Below, piece after piece: positions 4,989-9,179 of a stretch of DNA of 9,179 nucleotides (positions are counted from its first letter, which is position 1; each line of letters opens with the position of its first letter). Under the pieces are notes generated by a model, which searched no databases, was not told where the DNA came from, and saw nothing but the letters and a program-made list of their open reading frames with translations. The stretch comes from Lachnospiraceae bacterium (GTDB lineage: Bacteria; Bacillota; Clostridia; Lachnospirales; Lachnospiraceae). Made by a program: the position numbers and the translations under genes. The stretch covers positions 1 through 9,179 of the forward strand of contig JAJBTR010000296.1 in assembly GCA_020860745.1 (NCBI GenBank). Direction: 5' to 3'.

Positions 4989-7900
4989 ATGAAAAGGAAG
5001 CGTGAATCTGTAATGTCAGAAACAGGAAATGACAGTTTACATCAAATAAATAAGAGGAGCCAGGCGGAAAAATCTGAAGTAAGGTGGACTCCCGAACAAC
5101 AGCAGGTGATCAGCTTGAGAGACCGGAGTATGCTGGTCTCCGCGGCGGCCGGTTCCGGCAAAACGGCGGTGCTGGTGCAGAGGATTATCTCGATGATCAC
5201 AGACCCGGCGCACCCGGTGGATGTGGATGAACTGCTGGTCGTAACATTTACCAACGCGGCGGCGGCGGAGATGCGGGAGCGGGTGCTTCGGGCCATCGAG
5301 GCGGCGGCGGAGCAGGATCCGGCGGACGCACATCTGCAGCGGCAGATTTCTCTGATTCACAATGCGCAGATTACGACGATTGACAGCTTTTGCAAATCAG
5401 TCCTGCAGAATCATTTTCACCGTATCAATCTGGAACCGGGTTTCCGGATTGCGGATGAGGGAGAACTGAAGCTTCTGAGGGAGGATGTCTGTGATCAGGT
5501 GCTGGAGCGGTTTTATGAGGAGAAAGATCCCGGTTTTTTGAAATTTGCGGATAGTTATGCCGGCCCGAAAAACGATAGCAGGATCCGGGAGATGATGCTT
5601 CGCCTTTACGATTTTTCCCAGAGTTATCCCTGGCCCGGGGAGTGGCTTGATGCCTGCGCGGGGCAGTATCAGGCGGATACGGCGGAAGAGCTGGAAGAGA
5701 AAAAGTGGGTGAAGGATTTTCTCACTTATTTACAGGTCAGACTGGAGGAAATGGTTGAACAGTACCGGGAGGTTTACCGGCTGACGCTGGATGAGGACGG
5801 GCCGCAGCATTATGAGGGTGTGGTGCGGGACGATCTGCGTCAGCTGGAAAGGCTGCTGGCTGCCGTGAGACAGAATATTTCGAAAGAAACAGAATTCGGC
5901 AAGATGACTTTGTCGAGTGATAAGTCGGAAACAGAAAAACGGTTTGATATGTCTGAAGAAGTGATTGTGACAGGAGAATCTGAGGCGCAGGGGGGCAGTG
6001 CTGAGAAATGGTCAGCGGGTACTTCGCGCCTGTTCCGCTGGCAGAATGCGCTGCAGACCATAAAGCTTAAATCTTTGCCGGGGGGCGGAAAGTATCGTGG
6101 CAGCGAGGAAAAAAGGTCTGCGGCAAAGGAGACCCGTGACTGGATGAAGGCACAGATCAATGAGTTCTCGGAAAAATATTTTGCTTCGGATATTCAGGTG
6201 CAGCTTGCCGTGATGCAGAAAACCGGGGCGATGGTGCAGACGCTGGTGGATGTGACAAAAGCCTTTTCCACGGCTTTTGCGGAGGAAAAAGCAAAAAAGA
6301 ATATTCTGGATTTCTCAGATCTGGAGCATATGGCGCTGGAGATTCTGGTGAATCCGGAGACGAAACAGCCCACACAGACGGCGGCGGAGTACAGGGAACA
6401 GTTTAAGGAGGTCATGATCGATGAGTATCAGGACAGCAACTATGTCCAGGAAGCGCTGCTGACCGCGGTCTCCGGCATTCAGGAAGGCCGCGAGAATCTG
6501 TTTATGGTGGGGGATGTGAAGCAGAGCATTTACAGGTTCCGCCTTGCCAGGCCGGAGCTTTTTATGGAAAAGTATGAGAACTTTTTCACGCAGGAGAGTC
6601 GGACGCAGCGGATTGATCTTCACAGAAACTTCCGAAGCCGGAGCGAAGTGATAGATGTTGTCAACGATATTTTCGGACGGATCATGGGAAAAGATCTCGG
6701 AAATATTGCGTATGACGCCGATGCGGCTCTTTATCTGGGCGGAAGTTTTGAGGAGTATGCGGATGCTTCCTGTTGCCGGCCGGAGTGCCTGCTGGTGGAG
6801 GAGGATCCGGTTGATCGGGACAAACGGGTCACGGAGGCGCGGGTGGTGGCGCAGCGCATCCGCAAACTGGTCAGCAAGGAGGAGATACCGGGAAAGCGAT
6901 ATCGGGATGTGGTCATTTTGCTCCGCTCACTCTCCGGCTGGTCGGAAGCATTTCAGACCGTATTTGAACAGGAGGGAATTCCACTTCTTGTGCCATCCCA
7001 GACCGGTTATTTTTCCGCGCAGGAGGTCCAGGTCATTCTTGCGATGCTGCGGGTGCTGGATAATCCCAGCCAGGATGTGCCACTGACGACGGTAATGCGG
7101 TCGTTCATCGGCGGTTTTTCGGGGGAGGAGCTTGCAAAAATCCGTGTGTTCGATGAGAAAAGGCCTTTTTATGCCTGCGTCAGAGAACTAGGAGAAAAAG
7201 AGGCAATATCGGCTGAGAAATCGGATGTGCCTGTTCATAATAAGAAAAGTACGGAAGATAATATAACATCAGGTATTATGGAATATGGCGAGAAAGCGTC
7301 ACTAATTTTGTCAGCAGATCGTAGAGAAGCGTTGGACGCAGAGACTCTCGGGGAACAGGTTGGAAAAAAGATTTACAGGGAAGAAGTTAGCGCAGAGACT
7401 TACAGGGAACAGATTGCCGCAAATAACCTCACAGAAAATGAGAAGAAAGACGTTGCAGATTCAGCACTCAGAGATAAGGTGAGAAATTTCTGGGCGCTGC
7501 TGGACTCTTTCCGCCAACGCGTTCCCTACACGCCGATTCATACCCTGATTCAGCAGATATACGACGAGACCGGCTACCGCGATTATGTGACAGCGATGCC
7601 GGCCGGGGAGCAGCGGCGTGCGAACCTGGATATGCTTCTGGAGAAAGCGATCGCATATGAGAAGACCAGCTATCACGGACTGTTTCACTTTATCCGCTAT
7701 ATTGACCGACTGATGAAGTACGAGGTGGATTACGGCGAGGCGGAGACAGTCAGCGAGCAGGAGAACGCGGTGCGGCTGATGACAATCCACAAGAGTAAGG
7801 GTCTGGAATTTCCCGTGGTCATTCTCGCCGGTATGGGAAAACAGTTCAACATGCAGGATGAACGCGACAGGATGATTTTTCATCCGGAATATGGGATCGG

Positions 7901-9134
7901 CCTGAAGTATTTTGACGCGGAGAACAGGACGAAGACCGACACCCTGATCCGTCAGATTTTTTCCATTGAGGCGAAAAAGGAAAATCTGGGGGAGGCACTG
8001 CGGATGCTGTATGTGGCGCTGCCCCGGGCAAAAGCGAAGCTGAGGCTGACCGGGATTAAGCCGAAAAAAGAGCAGACAGCCCGCCGCGGCATGGAAAAGT
8101 TTGAAAAGCTGGATTTTTCGCTTCGGATGGACGCGAAATGCTACTGGGACTGGGTGCTGCCCGCGCTTTACTCTTATGGGGATCAGTACCCGCTGCAAAC
8201 GAGTCGTCTGGAAGAACGGCAGGAGAATGAGAGTAACAGACAGCGGGAGACGGCCGGAAGCCGGGATAAGCTGGAGAAAGAATTGCGGCAGGTGGATGAG
8301 AACACTTACAGGACTCTTGAGAAGAAGCTTTCCTGGGAATACCCTTATCAGGAAAACGGCGCTTTCAAGCAGAAAGTGTCGGTGTCGGAGATCAAACACC
8401 GCGCGATGGAGGAGGCGAGGGAAATCCTGGAGGAAAGCGGGGAACAGAGTCTTTTCCCGGAAGAGATACCGGCGCCGTATCTGCCGAGATTTGTGCAGGC
8501 GCTGGTGGAAAACATCGGCGCACTGAAAGGAACTGCGGCACACCGGTTTCTGGAGTGTCTGGATTTTGCCGTGGTGCCGGAGCATTCGGAAAGCGCAGAA
8601 GCAGCATATAAGGAATGTGACGGGGAAGGATTTGGAAAGGAATACAGAGCGGAAAATGAAAAGAGTCAGGAATGGAAAATCATGAAATCCTGGCTGGAAG
8701 ATCAGAAAGAATTTTTTGTCCGCGCGGGACGGATGCGCCTGGAGGAGGCGCAGCTGCTGAACCTGTACCAGATAGGGCATTTCCTCTCCACAGAAATCGC
8801 GGGACGAATGTCGCAGGCTGCGCGGCAGGGGCGGCTGACAAAAGAACAACCTTTTGTGATGGATTTGCCGGCCGGACGGGTCTGGAATGAGACGGATTCG
8901 GAGGAGTCCGTGCTGGTACAGGGTATCATTGATGTTTTCTGGGAAGAGGAGGACGGGATTGTCCTGCTTGATTATAAGACCGATCGTGTGAGCCGTCCGG
9001 AGGAACTGGTGGCGCGGTATCGGGAGCAGCTCCTGCTCTATGCGGAGGCTTTGAACCGGCGTTTTCAGGATAAGAAAGTGAAAGAGGTGCTGATTTACTC
9101 TTTTCACCTGGATGAGGTGATTCCTGTTTTCTGA
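4989..9134 (+). CDS. addA: ATP-dependent helicase/nuclease subunit AddA
   Basis: Motor and nuclease subunit of AddAB; a UvrD/SF1A 3'-5' helicase fused to a RecB-type nuclease that resects double-strand breaks for RecA-dependent repair. Motifs in order: Q-motif WTPEQQ (residues 33-38); Walker A AAAGSGKT (K58); Ia VTFTNA (85-90); Walker B DEYQD (478-482); III VGDVKQSIYRFR (507-518); IV HRNFRS (545-550); V IHKSKGLEF (933-941); VI YVALPRAK with R1013. The nuclease has H1185, D1315 (GIID), then LLDYKTD (D1328, K1330) and the YREQLLLYA helix. At 1381 residues it is about 150 longer than B. subtilis AddA (1232). The excess lies mainly in charged, lower-GC segments, about residues 298-345 (domain 1B) and 734-828 (domain 2B). 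Oddity: P1012 replaces the usual Thr of motif VI. The true start may be the ATG at 5013. It is separated from addB by 312 bases and not tightly abutted. Confidence 0.97.
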   Translation: MKRKRESVMSETGNDSLHQINKRSQAEKSEVRWTPEQQQVISLRDRSMLVSAAAGSGKTAVLVQRIISMITDPAHPVDVDELLVVTFTNAAAAEMRERVLRAIEAAAEQDPADAHLQRQISLIHNAQITTIDSFCKSVLQNHFHRINLEPGFRIADEGELKLLREDVCDQVLERFYEEKDPGFLKFADSYAGPKNDSRIREMMLRLYDFSQSYPWPGEWLDACAGQYQADTAEELEEKKWVKDFLTYLQVRLEEMVEQYREVYRLTLDEDGPQHYEGVVRDDLRQLERLLAAVRQNISKETEFGKMTLSSDKSETEKRFDMSEEVIVTGESEAQGGSAEKWSAGTSRLFRWQNALQTIKLKSLPGGGKYRGSEEKRSAAKETRDWMKAQINEFSEKYFASDIQVQLAVMQKTGAMVQTLVDVTKAFSTAFAEEKAKKNILDFSDLEHMALEILVNPETKQPTQTAAEYREQFKEVMIDEYQDSNYVQEALLTAVSGIQEGRENLFMVGDVKQSIYRFRLARPELFMEKYENFFTQESRTQRIDLHRNFRSRSEVIDVVNDIFGRIMGKDLGNIAYDADAALYLGGSFEEYADASCCRPECLLVEEDPVDRDKRVTEARVVAQRIRKLVSKEEIPGKRYRDVVILLRSLSGWSEAFQTVFEQEGIPLLVPSQTGYFSAQEVQVILAMLRVLDNPSQDVPLTTVMRSFIGGFSGEELAKIRVFDEKRPFYACVRELGEKEAISAEKSDVPVHNKKSTEDNITSGIMEYGEKASLILSADRREALDAETLGEQVGKKIYREEVSAETYREQIAANNLTENEKKDVADSALRDKVRNFWALLDSFRQRVPYTPIHTLIQQIYDETGYRDYVTAMPAGEQRRANLDMLLEKAIAYEKTSYHGLFHFIRYIDRLMKYEVDYGEAETVSEQENAVRLMTIHKSKGLEFPVVILAGMGKQFNMQDERDRMIFHPEYGIGLKYFDAENRTKTDTLIRQIFSIEAKKENLGEALRMLYVALPRAKAKLRLTGIKPKKEQTARRGMEKFEKLDFSLRMDAKCYWDWVLPALYSYGDQYPLQTSRLEERQENESNRQRETAGSRDKLEKELRQVDENTYRTLEKKLSWEYPYQENGAFKQKVSVSEIKHRAMEEAREILEESGEQSLFPEEIPAPYLPRFVQALVENIGALKGTAAHRFLECLDFAVVPEHSESAEAAYKECDGEGFGKEYRAENEKSQEWKIMKSWLEDQKEFFVRAGRMRLEEAQLLNLYQIGHFLSTEIAGRMSQAARQGRLTKEQPFVMDLPAGRVWNETDSEESVLVQGIIDVFWEEEDGIVLLDYKTDRVSRPEELVARYREQLLLYAEALNRRFQDKKVKEVLIYSFHLDEVIPVF
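4995..5000 (+). promoter_or_regulatory. Shine-Dalgarno favouring the inner addA start
   Basis: AGGAAG at 4995-5000 lies 12 bases ahead of an in-frame ATG at 5013, residue 9 of the longer frame. The first ATG at 4989 has only GGA at 4975-4977 ahead of it. The inner start would give a protein beginning MSETGND, with 24 residues before the conserved Trp of the Q-motif. Neither spacing is ideal, so the start remains undecided, with a mild preference for 5013. Confidence 0.4.
7338..7418 (+). repeat. three imperfect 27-base (9-residue) repeats inside addA
   Basis: Residues 784-810 of AddA read AETLGEQVG, then KKIYREEVS, then AETYREQIA, three consecutive 9-residue units sharing a (L/Y)xE(Q/E)(V/I) core. 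At the DNA level units one and three match at 21 of 26 compared positions (7338-7363 against 7392-7417), and TTACAGGGAA recurs 27 bases apart in units two and three. The repeats lie in the 2B-domain insertion, whose GC is about 42% (hand count of 7201-7440). They fit growth of a helical linker by in-frame slippage or duplication; no function is implied. Confidence 0.6.
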
Positions 9135-9179
9135 TTTCTATTCCGGTTTATCCGGGTTAGGGTTGTAAAGAGATTAAAA

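Noticed and set aside
7461..9107. 548-codon minus-strand open frame opposite addA
   Set aside because: It lies wholly antisense to conserved AddA helicase and nuclease motifs. The translation is Arg, His, Pro and Leu-rich low-complexity sequence typical of a shadow of a GC-rich gene.
9143..9157. Terminator after addA using CCGG/CCGG
   Set aside because: Only four pairs around five bases and no T run follows; the window ends before a terminator could be seen.
1..9179. CRISPR array, tRNA, rRNA, SOS box, insertion sequence with transposase or defence system
   Set aside because: I saw no regularly spaced repeats, no tRNA-like or rRNA sequence, no GAAC-N4-GTTC LexA-type box ahead of the repair genes, and no transposase or defence genes.

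Overview
The window reads as a chromosomal segment of a Gram-positive Firmicute, probably a Clostridia/Lachnospiraceae-type bacterium. The reasons are the AddA/AddB (RexA/RexB-type) recombination nuclease instead of RecBCD, Shine-Dalgarno-style ribosome sites, fairly high GC in the conserved coding parts (59% by hand count over 5221-5400), and a GC-rich structured intergenic element of the kind I associate with that family. The genus cannot be fixed from the sequence alone.

Layout, all genes on the + strand: (1) 1-106, a short AT-rich leader without a convincing promoter, ending in a Shine-Dalgarno and a two-codon minicistron that overlaps the next start; (2) uppP (bacA), undecaprenyl-diphosphate phosphatase, 107-925; (3) a 32-residue single-membrane-span ORF at 922-1020, joined to uppP by an ATGA stop/start overlap; (4) addB, 1056-4676; (5) a 312-base gap, 4677-4988, filled largely by a hairpin-rich element; (6) addA, 4989 (or 5013)-9134; (7) a 45-base tail with no supported gene.

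AddA and AddB together form the double-strand-break resection helicase-nuclease. AddA carries all the UvrD-type helicase motifs and one RecB-family nuclease domain. AddB carries a Walker A motif, a second nuclease domain and the four cysteines of an iron-sulfur cluster. All catalytic residues I looked for are present except one odd substitution in AddA helicase motif VI (VALPRA instead of the usual VALTRA). UppP recycles the lipid carrier for cell-wall synthesis and has no evident functional link to AddAB; it may simply share the transcript.

The most interesting parts are not the housekeeping genes. The addB-addA gap holds a compound inverted-repeat element whose two imperfect stems are both repaired by G-U wobbles only on the minus strand, which suggests an element with a preferred RNA strand. 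Other points are the tiny coupled membrane ORF after uppP, and low-GC, charged insertions in AddA, one containing three 9-residue repeats. I see no wholly new multi-gene system here.
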